64,000 nucleotides of DNA, taken from contig JAVTVX010000027.1 of NCBI GenBank assembly GCA_033439265.1, positions 4,107,001-4,171,000 of the forward strand, written 5' to 3'. Positions within the stretch are counted from its first letter, which is position 1; every line of letters begins with the position of its first letter. Below, in pieces: positions 47,745 to 62,700 of this stretch. Source of the DNA: Dillenia suffruticosa. Its lineage: Eukaryota; Streptophyta; Magnoliopsida; Dilleniales; Dilleniaceae. A program made the position numbers and the translations under genes. The notes below the pieces were generated by a model. The model ran no database searches and had not been told where the DNA came from. It saw only the letters and a program-made list of their open reading frames with translations.

Positions 47745-50700
47745 ATGGAGTGGAACACAGTGCATCATCTAGATCTTCGCCATGTCGACCGAGGTCTCCG
47801 ACAAATGCAACCTCACGCTGCTACCTTTCACCCCAATCAAGCTCTTGTTTGCGTCGCCATCGGAGACTATGTCATCGGTACTTTCTCTCTCCTCTTTCTC
47901 TTTCTATTCATTCATTTTAACTCTGTATTGCCCCCCTAATTCTATATGAATTTTTAGACACTTTAGTGAATTGTTTGCAACTTAGGGCTAGAGGATAAAC
48001 TGTGGAAGCTATCCTACGAAAGACCGACACAACACCAACGCCCACGCCCGCACCCACACATATGTATTTATATAAAACTTCTGTCAATCACAAATTTGGT
48101 ACCTGCTGTGTTTAGAAACTTCTCGTTTGTTCTTTTCTTCTGGCAATTTTATATCGGGGTTTGGAGGATATTTTATGGAATCTAGTTTAGTCTTCTATGA
48201 TGAAGCTTTGAAAAGTCAATAATAAAAATAAGAGAATCTAATGTGGCACCATTTTATTGGTTAAAGCTTCTCAATATCAAATGATGCCATGGTGAATTTT
48301 ATGATTTCGGTCATTCAAATTTTGGTTCTAATACCCTTGCAGAACAACAATTATGTCCATTATGGTTATGAAGGTCCATTATAATTAGAATTCGATTGGT
48401 GCAGAGTTTGATGCATTTACCGGATGCAAGGTTGCTTCAATTAACATTGGTGCACCAGTTGTCCGTATGTCATATAGTCCAACAAGTGGACATGCTATTA
48501 TTGCTATACTTCAGGTTGGCCTCCACACTAGCTGTACATTTTCTTTCTTTTTTTATTTGGTAATTTCAATGAATTCGACATGAGTTGTTTTCTTTCAAGT
48601 TTTATACAATTTTCTATAAATTTTAGGACTTAGTGGATTCTTCTGTTGGTTCATACTTCTATTGAACTGGAATGGACGGCATATCTTAGTTCATCTTTTA
48701 TGGTCAGCTAACTAGTCCTTGAGTATGGAAAAATGCAATCCACTTCTCTGCTCTAGAATGTGTTTTTTTTTTTAATTTCTTTTTCTTATTGTTGTTTTTC
48801 ATGTCTGTGGGATAATCAAGGAAGAAGCTCTATTAATTACGGAAATGAAAGAGTAAAAATGATAAGGGTGAGGCATGTTCAAAGTGAGAAAAAAGCTTCT
48901 CCAACCAACTATGAAGATCTTCCCAAATAACTGCAAACTATGAAAAACTACATATCAACTGATTCCTGCCTGTGCTTCATTTTTTCTAGGTTTTTTTTTG
49001 GGGGGGGGTAAAGGCTCTTATAAATTTTACATTCAGCCTTTCTTGAATGATCTCTTTTATTCAGTCACTTTTACTTTAATCTCAATTTTACCATTGCAGG
49101 ATATGTTATTTATTTATTCGTTTATTTTTTGATATTCTAGGTGTTAGAATATTCTCCTGTTAGTTTATTTCTAATTTCTCATTGATTGTAGTTTGATCTT
49201 CTTTTCTCATTTCTTTTAGGGAAGTGTCCATATATTGGGGCATTGGGTTTATTGAATGTCAGACTTGGAAATATGAATTGATGATTAGTTATTGAATCTA
49301 TGTTTCACTTCCTCTTGGCCTCTTCTCTGGGTTTTTTTCTTTCTTTTCACCTGCTTCTCTCTCTATCCTCCAACTTCATCTCTTTCTACATTAGCTAGTA
49401 ATATAGTTGCCCTAGGATGCTGGTTTTCTAGTTACTAGGGATATAAAAAGTAGACTACTTGTCTTCCTATTAGACCCAATTACAAGTTCATTTGTTGGTA
49501 TAAAAGTACCACTCACTGTGTAGAAGAAGTAAATAATTTACTTCTAATGCTCTTTTATTGAATTAAATTAGTAGATAAAGCTTAAAGTTTCATTAGTGCA
49601 TCCAATGGTACTTTTTTTGTTCAAAGATGGGGGGAAATTAGTAATATTTCTAAAAGATCTTTGTTTGAATTAGTGCCTTTGGCAATTTTAGTTAGTTGAC
49701 AGAGGAAAGGTCTTTCTATATACACTATTTGGGACAAAATTGTATTTCAAGAACATTATGGTATACTGCAGCAGGAGTAGCTTTAAAGGATCTCTCTAGA
49801 TACAGTGAAGTGGGATTAGAAAACAGTTGCTTTTGATGTAATGTTCTTCTTTTTTTTTTTTTTTTTTGTTTTCGTTTTCGGTGGCTTTCCTTTCTTTTGT
49901 CTTTCAACAGGATATCGTCTCCTTTCTCTCAGTTATTTTTCCTATTAGTATCTATTCTCTTCTAATCTTATGAAAATTGTTTAGTAGTGAAAGTGATCTT
50001 CCTTTCTATGAGAATATGTTATGGCTGAAAGAAAGTATCTTATTAAAAAGGAGAATATCTTCTTCTTTCTTTTGATTTATTGATTTTGAGGAGATAGTGA
50101 AGAAGTGGGTTGGAATGGTATGAGGTAAGGCACTTGCATATTTTTATTATGGCCGTCAAACTTAAGCTCTCAACTCAAGAGGGGGTCAAGTGAAAGAAAG
50201 TATCTTTGGTTGCCAAGGGGATTTTTTTACCTGACATTAGATGAACCGGAGAAAAGGGTATTTCAAAGGGACATCTTTCAGTCTTTTAGATGTCTGAGGC
50301 AAAGGTTCTGTAGTTGCCATTCCTTTTCAAATTTGGTCATCTGAATTTTTAGCAAAATGCTCAATTAGGCCATTGATTTTGTTCGGAAACGAGTGTTCTT
50401 GCAGGGGAAGGGCGGATTTGGGATTATGGATATCTATCCTGTCATCTATGAATGATATTGTTACTTCCTTGAGAGAGTCATCTCTTATTCTCAAGGAATT
50501 GCATTGGGCTTGGGGACGTTATTAAGTAAGAGGTTGGACAGTTAGAAGGGTGTTTTCTTGTCGCTAGGTGGGCATCTTACACTAATACATGCTTTTCTTT
50601 CTTGTATCCCTTTTATTTTCTATTCCTTTCCATCATTCTGATTGGAGTGGTGGAGAAGATTCAGAAGTTGACGAGAGCTTTTTTCTAGTTTGAAAGGGTG

Positions 50701-53700
50701 TTGCCGTGAGAGATCATCTTGTGAGTTGGGATCTAGTTTCTAGATCCAAATTGTAGGGAAGTTTAGGCATGGGTAATTTGGTGTCTGAAAACATTTCCTT
50801 GGTTAGTAAATGTCTATGGATAATCTCTTTAGAATTCAATTCCTTGGGATATAAGGTTATCAAAAATAAATATGATGTATAATAACGGGAATTGGATGCC
50901 AAGGTTGGGTTGTGAGCTTCTCATTCTAGCCCATGGAAATTCATCTCTTAGGTTTATGAGATCTTTCTTCCGCTAGAATCTTTTAAAGTGGGAGATGATT
51001 GCGAGTTCTTTTGGGAGGATTCTTGCATTGGGTTTTCGCCTTTCTATTGCTTTTCCAGGACTCTGTCAGCTCACCCTTCTTCTCAAAGTTTTCTTCTTCT
51101 TGGAAGCTAATTTGGTCCATTGGAATTTCTTTTTTTGGGGAAATCCAAATGATAGGGAAGTTATAGAGTTTATCTCTCTAATTTCTGCACTTCAAGAGAT
51201 GGCACCCTTGCTCCATGTCCTTGGTCTTGCAGTTTGGAGTCTTGATTGTTGTGGTATCTATTCTTCTAAATTGTTGTTTTTCCATATAATTGTCTTTTCT
51301 TTGTCAATCATTACATATTGGAGTGTCCGAATCATTTTGCTCCTGTCGATGGAGGTTCTATAATTATCCCCGCTGCAATGTTCGCAAGAATAATCTAATC
51401 AGCTTTTTTTTTTTTTGCAACATTAGTTTAGCCTTGAAAACAATTTTTTGTGTTTTAGATAAAGTTTGTGATACGTAAACCCCTATTTATCTTTGATAGC
51501 CGATTTGAGATTATCGAGATGAGCCATCGTCCTTCCGTCTCCCTTAGAATGTTCCTTTTTGTCAACCTCATGAATTCGAGTGTGCTCATGTAGACTTTTG
51601 ACCCTGATGGCATCTTTGATACTGCGAAACATGATCCGATTATAATCACATGGTAGAAAATTCTTCTGCAACGGTTGCTTCATTTGGTACCATTTTCTTA
51701 CTAGTGCCTTTCCTTCACAGTTCTTTCTATATTGCAACCTCTCCTACCATACAGAGACTCCACCTTTCAATCGACATGCGACAAGTTTTATCCTTTTTCT
51801 TTCTACAATCTCCATATACTCAAAAGAACCTGTCAATTTCTGCAATCCTATCTAGAAATTCTTCAATATTAAGATTTCCATTAGAATAAAGAATGTCTAG
51901 CTTTACTTTGAATTTGTTGGCCATATTCAAGCCTTCCAAACCCATCATTTCTCTTGGGCTTGACAAAGTAATGATCTTTTCTTCTGGAGTCATCCACATA
52001 GACATGATGTCTACGGTGGTATTAGTTTTGTTGATAGGCAGTCCACGAACAAATTCATCTTGTGCTTGAAACCGATTATCTTCTCTATTTCTGCTGGCTT
52101 TGATGCCTAGAGCATCCAGCCAATTTGCAATTTCTTCAAAATGTTATCCCATATGCTCGAACCTGATTGTTGCTCCAAACCCTTCAACGCCACCCCATGA
52201 TCTTGCGATGAAGAGGTCTCAGCCCCCTGATCTTCGTAATGAGAACCTCTGCTGGTTACAACTCGATTGATTGGCATCTTGAAACAGGCGAATTCTTTCA
52301 ATTCAAATATCAACTACTGCAGTAAGTAGGCATGGTAAAGGACTAATACTTGACTATGCCCTAATAACAAACAATTTTCAATCTAGAAATTTGGAGAAAG
52401 ATAAAAAATTCTAAAAATCAATTGAATTAATTAAGAATGAGATACTCTACAACGAAGAGATACTCCATTATTTATAGGCTGAAGAGACTATAATCTTATT
52501 AGAATTAGAAAACCTACTGCGCAAATAATTCCTAAAAACAAAAGAAACTCACTAAACAAATAATTATTAAGACCAAAAGAATTCTTAAAATAATACTTAA
52601 TAAACATAAATTCTTGAGGAGTAAAAACTTTCCATTTAATAGGACTCCTTCAAGAATAATCAACCATGCCCTCCAAGGATTCAAGTGGTTAACTCTTCCT
52701 AATCGGCATTGACTTAATGTCACGTGTCATTGACCCCTCCAACCATTTAAAGAAGTCAAAGAACTTCCCTGATTCCAAAGATTTTATAAATTTTATGACT
52801 GTGGAGGAAGAGATGATGCCCCCTGTCTTAATTTTGACGACACGTTGTAGCTAAGTTTTAGCTAATAGATAATGTGGGGCACTAGATGAGACTATTACCT
52901 ATAAACCATAGTCCCTTTATTGGTGGTAGACAGATTTTAGATGACGCACTTGTGGCTAATGAGTTGGTTTATTTCATCAAAAAGAACAATAGAGGTGCTG
53001 TCTTGAAGTTAGACTTCGAGAAAGCTTCTGATAAGGTTAGGTGACGTTTCTTGTGATATTTGTTGAAGGGGTGTTTTGTGTTTTGATCTTTATCTCACTT
53101 CTAAGGATCTCTTACCCTTTATTGTAGTTTCTTCCTCACATCTAATATAATTTTCTTTATTTTATCAATACACACACACACATATATATAAATTGACCTT
53201 TTGTGTGTCTTGCCCTTTCTTCAGTTATCTTGTCAGATTTTTTTTTTTTTCCTGCGATGAGTCTCAAAATAGCAATTCTGTTTTCTGTTATTTACAAATA
53301 CAGCTGTTTTTTGACACTTATTATTTTTTTTAATAAATTTTAGGATTGCACAATTCGGTCTTGTGATTTTGACACAGAGCAAACTTGTGTCTTGCATTCC
53401 CCTGAAAAGAGGATGGAGCAAATTTCCTCAGACACAGAGGTCCATCTAGCTTTGACACCTCTCCAGCCCATAGTATTTTTTGGTTTCCACAAGAGAATGA
53501 GTGTAACAGGTTTGTTGTTTGTTTTAGCTCTATAATTCTCAGGTTCTTCTGTTGAGGTATTTGAAGTTTTTAATTAATATATCATTCTGTAGTGTATTGT
53601 GAATTGTGACTATGAGAACTAGTTGCCTTCAATTATTGATCTGTTTGGCATGCATGAAGCTGTTGGAACCGTTGAAGGGGGAAGGGCACCAACAAAGATA

Positions 53701-56700
53701 AAGCCTGATTTGAAGAAACCAGTTGTCAATCTTGTTTGTCATCCTCGCCTTCCAGTTCTGGTAATGCCGTGAATTTCATTCTTTTTTCCCCTCTGTACAC
53801 CAAAAGGCCAATGTAATGCACCTAAGGTAGTTAGAGATTCTGATTTTACTACTTAATTATAGGTCCAACTTTCTGGCCCAAATCTGGCCTCCTTTAGATA
53901 GAAATTTTTATTTATTTATTTATTTTTTTTGGAGCCATTCATTAATTTACAACTAATTCTTGTGGTCCAGTATGTTGCATATGCAGATGGTCTGATTCGG
54001 GCCTACAACATCCACACATATGCTGTTTATTATACTCTACAACGTAAGACATGAATACGTTGGCTTTTCTTGCCAATATTTGATAAATTCTCATTATGAT
54101 TTTCCACCCCCTCCTTAATGCAGTTGATAACACCATTAAGCTCTTGGGTGCTGGTGCATTTGCATTTCATCCAACTTTGGAATGGGTTTTTGTTGGTGAT
54201 AGACGGGGCACTCTTCTGGCATGGGATGTGTCAACTGAGAGGCCTATTATGATAGGAATGTAAGCTTTACTGTGGTTGTTCATTTATGCTTCTTAAACTG
54301 CTGTCTTTATTTTGCTTATGCATACATTTGTATAAAGAAATTGGATTTATGACACAAAGATATGACCTAGAAGCCTCACCTCAGCCCTTAGAGGCGTAAC
54401 ATGAACTGAGCCTTTCTTCTAACTTGTTATTTGGTCCGGGAGAAATGAATGTTTCTGTAACTCTGATTTGGTGATATTGAGGTCTTCTGTTGAGTGGTAG
54501 TCTTTTGCAATCCTTTGGTTTTACTAACGTTGTAAAATGCTGATGCATGGACCCTTAGTTAATTTATTTTATTTCTTTATTTAATTGTAAGCTTTGGTGC
54601 CTTTTCACTCGGCTGATGCTAACCTCCATCTTCTTGCTCTCTCTCTCTCTCTCTCTCTCTCTGATCTTTTCTACATTTCTTCTCCTGATGCACCATTGGA
54701 TTTCCTAATTTGCAAATCCTGCAGAGCTTATGGCTTGTATTGTGTTTTAGTAATCACTAAAATCAAGAATTGTGTGCCTTTGGATTGCATCTCTCTACAG
54801 ATGGAATCTGTGCTGCTTCAGTGGGACCACATATATATTTTTTTTAATTAGTGCTTGTAACACTATCTTTTTTTGTAACACAAGTTTAAATGCCGATGAT
54901 GAATCATATACTTAAACCATTTATTCTTCCATTAGTTAGTAATTGAAAGTTGGGATGTGAGTGAATTTGACTTGCCTTATGATATGATATCTATCAACTT
55001 AAGAATGAAATCCTTTCGTTTTACTTTAGGTAAGGTGGAAATATTCATTGTATTGTTTACCTTCTATTTATTTAATTTCTTAGATTAAAATGAAGGAGAC
55101 CTCATGGATTCAGGATGTGTGAGTGCATGTGTGTGCATCTCTGTCTCTGTCTCTGTCTCTCTCTCCCCCTTGAAGGGGGTGCGGGTTGGGGATTATTCAA
55201 TTACCAAAGATTTTTGCAGAGTGTTGTCTGATTTCTTGAAGTGAAAAACTCTTTTTCTGTTTTTTGTTCTCCTTTATGTTAAATGAGTTATTGGCACTTT
55301 TCTAAGAGTATGAAGTTTGAGTTTTCACTGCCCTAGCCACTTCCCTTGCTGATATGAAGTTTCATTCCTTTGGTTGGCTATTATTAGTTAGCTTAAAACT
55401 CTCGCTCTCTCTCTCTCTGTGATGGTATTTCAGCACACAAGTGGGTTCACAACCAATCACTTCTGCTGCTTGGCTGCCAATTCCGCGGTTGCTTGCTACT
55501 CTTTCGAGGGACGGGAGTTTACATGTTTGGAAAACGAGAGTGATGCTTAATCCCCAAAAACCTCTAATGCAAGCAAACTTTTTTGAACCTGCTGGTAAGC
55601 TGATCCCTTCTTCCCCTCTCTTCCCTATCACTAAAAAGCAGAAAATGGCAAATGATATGCTTTATTTGGGCAATGACCATAATTGCAACTCTTCATTTCC
55701 ACAACTGTTTATTCTAAGCTATTACCCAATAGTTAGGAAACTTCTGTAACTTGTAACACCATTATTGTTGCTTTTGTTCTCAGTGTATTGTTCATTGCTT
55801 CTGTTGTTATCTTTGATTTTCTTGGGGTAAGTATGGTGTTAGTTATATATTCTTGTTTTGCTGATGGGTTTAAAGGACAAATGCTTCCAATAGAATTTCT
55901 TGTTCTATTAAAAAAAATGGACAAATGCATTGGGGTTATTTTTTGTTGATTAATAGATTTGAAGGTGTTGAGGATATGCTTTTAAGTGATCCTATCAATT
56001 CACATGTGCATTTGGGTTTAATAGATTCAATCATAGAGGTTTTAAAACAACAGAATGGCCTAAAACAAGACAAGCACCATTCTTTAAGCACGATAGCATG
56101 CGCAATAGCATGCTTGATGTTAGCAAATCTATGTTCTCTTTGGCTGCTTAGCAGCTTCAAAGTTGCAATCATTGGATTGTCTTGAAGCAGATGGGCTTTG
56201 GGCTTAGGGCTTATTAGGATTTTTGGGCCCCTTATCCTTGGATCTTGAAATTCTTGAAGAGAAGATAGATTCCCTCCTTAGACTGGTATGTCAACTGGGA
56301 AGTCATTATTGATTGTCTGGCGTGACTTACAATGTGTCAGCTAGTTACCTTCCTATTTACTTCCACTTCTGACTTCCAGTCACCTAATCTTTGCTTCTAT
56401 TGCATTGGCTCATGTGCTTAATCACACAAAAGGGTATTCTGTCCGATAAGGTTTTGATTTTATTTTTCTTCGCATTTTTTCCCTGTTCCTTTGAGGTTTT
56501 ATCTGCAAGTATAGAACAGAAACATGGCAACTACACGTGGTATGATGAAACAGGCATGCTTTTATTTATTTAATTTTCTCTCAACTAACAACTTAGCACC
56601 TGACTTTAGCAAAGGAAATTACTAATTCAGTTTTTGAATTTGTTCATCTTTTGGGTCCTTAAAGTACTTGCATTCTGATCTGCAGCAATTGAACCAATCG

Positions 56701-59700
56701 ACCTCCCTCGCATTCTTTCTCAGCAGGGTGGTGAGACAGTTTATCCCTTACCACGGATCAAAAGTTTGGAAGTTCATCCAAAGTTCAATTTAGCTGCTTT
56801 ACTTTTTGCAGTTAAGTGTAGACATTCCTTTTTCCCCCCCTAGATCTGATTTTGTCAATTGTTTGTTCGAAGAGTAATGCTTGATCTTTTCTTTTTCCTG
56901 TTTAAATGCAAGTGTAAAAGAGTTGTCAATTTTACAGAATGTCACTGGTGGAGACAATTTGAAGAACAGAGCTGCATACACCAGGGAAGGAAGGAAACAA
57001 CTCTTTGCCGTTCTGCAGAGTGCAAGGGGTTCGTCAGGTATGTTGCCAAGAGCATCTATTTATGATTTTGGGAACTATTTTTAGAACTTTTTACATTGAA
57101 AATCAGAGAACATGTTACTTTGGTAGAGTCACCAGACGGGTGTTGGTCTTCTGAAGGATGATTTGCTAAGTTCTTGTCCTACCTTTCTATTAGTCCTTTA
57201 ACCTTCATTTTTCTTCCTGGTCATTGAGATCTTTTTATGATGAATTGCATGATATACAATGCTTTCCTGTTTGAGAGGCAGCACCACCATTAATTCCAAA
57301 GTCAGTTCTCGTGAGTTTAAGCTGTCTACTAGAATCTCCCTCGAGTCTTCTAATCATAGTTTTTTTGATGCGTTTTTCAATCATTGAGGTGCGCCTTGGA
57401 GCAAGGTGCTACGAAGATGCACCAAGGCATTAAAAGAAAAAGCTTACTGCCCAGCACAACATTTGGGTCCTGATGCATACGCTTTTCATATAAGCGTGTG
57501 AGAAGCCATGCTTTTTGAGTACTTGCGTGAACTTTCTTTTTTCTTCTTTACCCTACAGCTTTTGTTTTTGCTCAAATAATTCTAGAACTCCTTTAAGATG
57601 TTAAAACACTGGTCAAGCTAGTGAGTGAAAGCCTTCCCCCAATGTAAACAAGAGGAGAAAATGAGAAAACAGAATGCTTTCTGTTTGCTTTTTTTGCTTT
57701 AAAAAAAATGAGGAGAGGAGAACAAATTTTAATCCTATTCTGAGAGAAGCAAGACTGAAAAAAGAAAAGCAGACAAGATGAAGAGGAAGAGGAGATACAG
57801 ATGAAGACATTTTTCCAAGAAAACTCAGCATATCATGTAGGTCTTGCTGCTCTTTGGTTCTCTTAATCTCTTTCTATCCCTCTCTCCTGTGATCAAGTAA
57901 GATGTAGGAAGTACCTCCCTTTAGCTTGGCATGGGTTTTGTGCAATGAAACGCCCTCTCTGCATCTCAGTGCCTATGGGAAAGTACTTTTGAGGGGCGTT
58001 GTTCTTCTTCTTGTAAGCACTTATAACATTCGCCAACTAAATCGAAAAACTTTTATTTCAAAATGTATTGGATGCTTACGTTTGGTCTTTCAATTATATT
58101 AGTCGTTTCGATTTCTAAATATCCCCAAGGCTTGAAATACCAGATTTTTTTATTTTTTCCAATTTCCATAAGAAAGAATATAGAAATATGAGTTTAATTA
58201 GTCGATTTATTACTGAACAAGGAAAAATAGACCTCCGTGGAAAGGATGATTCATTCAGATTGACATGAGAGTCCAACTACGTGAGGGTTCCAATCACATG
58301 AAATTTTGATGAGGCTAAAATGGCCTAGCAAGACTTGACACATTTTGATATCATATGAAGCAACCATTTGCTTCAAAAACTTAAACTAATGGAGAAATAT
58401 GTTTCATTATTTTATATTTTTATGGACTGAATAATCATTAGGATTGTTGGCCTCAACAAGTGTCCTTGAAACCCGCACGGCTTGTTCAAATGGCCTTAAG
58501 AGTTTGGTCCTTGTCTACTCTTTTAGTATCTCGTATTATTTTAAAATGAGCAATTAAAGGTGTTGGATGCACATAGTGAGAGGAATTCAGTGCACATTTG
58601 ATGTCCATTTGTAGCTTCTATCCAACACATGTGATCATAAAATCAGATGGAGATAATTTGAACAAATTATTCTTGGACTAATATAGACATTCCTCAACTG
58701 TTGGAGGGCTTCTTCTTTTCTTTTTTTGGGAAAAATCACTGACACAAGGAATCTTACTACTTCCTTGTGTTGGTTTATATAGATGTGAAGTGTATGTTTG
58801 TCTAGTATATGATCATTATTGGATGTTAATCATGAAATTGCTATGCAGCATCTGTCTTAAAGGAAAAGCTTGCATCCCTTGGTTCATCTGGCATTTTGGC
58901 TGATCATCAACTTCAAGCACAAATACAAGAGCACCACATGAAAGGGTGAGCTGAGACATGATCATGCTTTGTATGTTGTTCAATTTAGCATGGGACAATG
59001 TAGCTTTGAACACATCCATGGACAAATATCTGTGACAAGTTTGTGTTCAGATCAGGTTATTGAGCACATAATCCTTATTGATCCAGTGATGGCAGCTATT
59101 TCTTTATGGTGGAACTAAGAACATATAGGGGCATGGAATACTGCAGAAAACAACATGGATGCACACATTTTCCTAGGAATAGAGAAAGAAGAAAAACATG
59201 GGCATGCATTCAGATCTATACCCTCGCACAATTGTAACCACACACAACTAAAACAAATATCTAAACTATTATGTTAGCTTATTCAAAGCATGGACAGGAG
59301 CAGAGGACACGGGGAGATGAGAGGACAATGACATTGACTCATTTAAAGTATATAAGTATATATATGAGTTCGAACAAGTTGAGAAATTAATATATATTGT
59401 ATCTCTATGTATTTGTCACTGAATCTATGGTTCGGCCTTACACTTTTATTCTATGTATCCAATTATCTGTTTTGAGTTTTATAAATGTTCAGTTTCATAG
59501 TTTCTTACTTGGTCGTCTTTTATAAACACAAATATATACTTATCGATCTTTTTGTCCCCAAAAAGGAGGTTTCATTATTTATTTCCATGGTTTGAGATTG
59601 AGAGAAATCATTATCCCACACTTGGTGTTGCTTCATAGAGGAATCTTATTGAGATTAGCAAAATTAAAAGTTACGTAGTAAATATTGTAGAGTTAATATG

Positions 59701-62700
59701 AGTTAGCATATTGACTTTTGATTTAGACTCTTCAGGACCAAAAAAACTTGCCTTTGATTTGGAGACTTAACGAGATTCTTTGTGGTCTTTTCGCTCACCT
59801 TTCTATGTTTGTCCAATCCTGCTGGACTTCATAAGCAAAAGCGAAAGAATGGGAAGGCTGCTGGTTGTTGTGGATGTCCTCGTTATGAACATTTTAGTGG
59901 GTGAACGTATTTGAGCCACTGACAGATGTTATGCACATTGGTCTGGAAAATCCTTGATGCTTTTTCTCTATGTTATTTGTATTTATTATTTGGTGCTGGG
60001 GTCTTTCTTTTGCATATTTTCTGATCAGTAACCATCTAACTATTTTTTTTTTTGAATGCTAGACAAAGTCAGCTTACCTTGGCAGACATTGCACGGAAGG
60101 CATTTCTTTACAGTGTATGTTGCTTGCTAGTCTTTTACTACTTTTATGAAAAGAGAATTTTTGTTCAAAATGCACCATGATTGCATGACCAGTGGAACAT
60201 TAATTGGATTTACTCTTGGCATATTATGTCGGCAGAATGCATCATACAGTTGTTGATTTTTCTCCCATACAGTTTTAGTATAGTGAATCTCTCTTCGTGT
60301 GGACCTATTTTAATTTGTGTTATTTGATTTTTTTTTTTTTTTATTTTGGACTGCATTACCTTGTAGTTTGTCAACATATTAATGATTATGAAACTATACT
60401 ATGGAGCATGTCATTACCTTGTAGTTAAATGCAAGACAAGCATTGGATGCGACAAAGTCCTGCCTTTTTTGTTCATCCATTTCCTCATCTTTTGCATTTT
60501 GCCAACAGTTTGCAGCCTCTGGTGGTTGAGGCAATTCAAGTCAGCATTTGCAATGCCAATAGCTGTTGAAAAAAGTGTATTTCTAAAGTAACACAATCAA
60601 TCGATTGCAGCCACTTTTGAAGCTGTGTGATGCGTTCGACAAGGACATGCCACTGATATTCTTTTGACATGTTCTGTTATGTATCACAACAACAATAATA
60701 ATAATTTTGACAATGGACAGCTGGGGCTTCGCTAGGATATGTTAGCTGTTACTGCTTGGACTTGGTGGGGAGGGGAGTTTGCAAATGTTTGCAATTTCGA
60801 ATTACAATTTCTTAGAAATTTAAGGTTAAATTTTTTATCTTATGAGTCTATTTGTGTACTTGAGTTTATTTTAGATGCTACCATACGTCATTCAAAAAAG
60901 GTTCACCATTTTATTAAATATACTTATCATAGAAGCCGTCTTTGAGAATCTTTTGGTTGCAAAAAACAAGGACCAAGATTTTTCTTCATAAAAAATGTGA
61001 AAATTTGGTGTACTTTTAACGTGATGCATAGCTTTATCCTATTAAATATTAACATATTTCCACATATTAATTGACAGTATCTTATCCAAAATACTATTTG
61101 CTTACGTATATCTATTTTCAATATGTTTCTTCCTGTTCTCTCTTGTCCTCTCAAGTTTTGTCCCTTCCTCATGTCTGTGCTCCACAAGTTGCAATCATCC
61201 GTGATACCATGCACAGACTCTTTTCCGTATGTCCAACTACCTTATTCATACTATACTGGATACACTTGCCCTAATCAAGCACTATGATGCCATTGAATGG
61301 TGTTCTCAAATTTCAAATACTTCTTGCATTACTTTACAGGTTGATTATCGTTTTCAGCTGCAACATTGTTTCGGTTAGCACATGACTATAATGATCACTG
61401 CAGTTTAGATACTTGAGGATTACTGCCTCAAGAGCATCATATATGCACATAACAGCTAGACAAAATAGTTATGTTTATTGGATATTGTGGACATAAAATC
61501 AGTATTTTGGTTATCTAAGATCAAGACAACTTTTCTTCTTTTGAATTATACTGGTTTTAGGTTATGATTGCCACTATCCAACTTAATTTTCTGGTGCTAT
61601 GTACCTCTCCCTCATTTCTGAAATTTATATCTGCAGTAACTAGTACTACATAAATTTCTTTTTAATAGAAAAACCAACCATGAAAAGAACAATGTGTATA
61701 TAATATGCACACATATAAACTTATTATGTATTACCCGGCATTGCATATACTTATTACTTGAATGTGAATTATGTAGCATTTTATAGAAGGTCATGCTAAA
61801 AGTGCCCCAATCTCTCGGCTGCCACTTATTACTATTTCAGACACCAAACATCTTCTCAGGGACATTCCTGTTTGCCAGGTAGTGCTGTTGATTTTTCAGT
61901 TGACTGTTCATGAAACTTTTTCTGATCATATTTTTAACTAGAATGGATCCATTGGCAGCCATTTCATCTGGAGCTGAATTTCTTCAGTAAAGAGAACAGA
62001 GTTGTTCATTATCCTGTGAGGGCATTTTACATTGATGGACTAAATCTTATGGCATATAATCTCTGCTCCGGTGTGGAAAATACATACAAAAAGCTCTATG
62101 CTACGGTAATTGTTGTGGACCTATTTCATAAACAAATTTATGTGTCTCAATTAGTTCATGACATAAATTTTTTCGGGTTGTGGATTTATGTAATACATTA
62201 TAAACAAATTTATTTGTCTCAAATAGTTCATATCATAAATTTTTTAAAGTTGTGGAATTATGTAATTCACCTCAGTAAACTGAACCTCTGTCTTCAGGTT
62301 CCTGGAAGTGTTGAATATTATGCAAAATCCATTATTTACAGTAAGAAGCAGTGTTTGTTTCTTGTTGTCTATGAATTTAGTGGTGCCACAAGTGAGGTGG
62401 TGCTTTACTGGGAGAACTATGAGCTTCAGTCTGCCAATAATAAAGGAAGCACATTGAAAGGTATATTTCTTTATCTGGGGCTTTTGGTATTGTTTTTCTA
62501 TGGGCCATTGGGCTGGAATGTTTTAAAATCTTAACATCCTTAAAGACTTTCTCGTGCTTTCCTTTCTGGTGGTACTTCTTTGTATATCATATGTTGTGAA
62601 TCTGAATATGCTTGTACTTTGTTAAAGACACCAGCCTTATGTATTTGCGTTAATTTAGGCAGAGATGCAGCTCTTATTGGTCCAAATGAATGTCAATTTG

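Noticed and set aside
55925-56185. 86-codon open frame in a TWD40-2 intron
   Set aside because: Lies between exons 7 and 8 with no homology I recognise; ordinary intron sequence or an unknown repeat.
57360-57500. GAGGTGCGCCTTGGAGC / GCACCAAGGC words suggesting a dispersed repeat in TWD40-2 intron 9
   Set aside because: Resembles a common plant repeat motif, but I could not find ends, a second copy or a TSD in this window.
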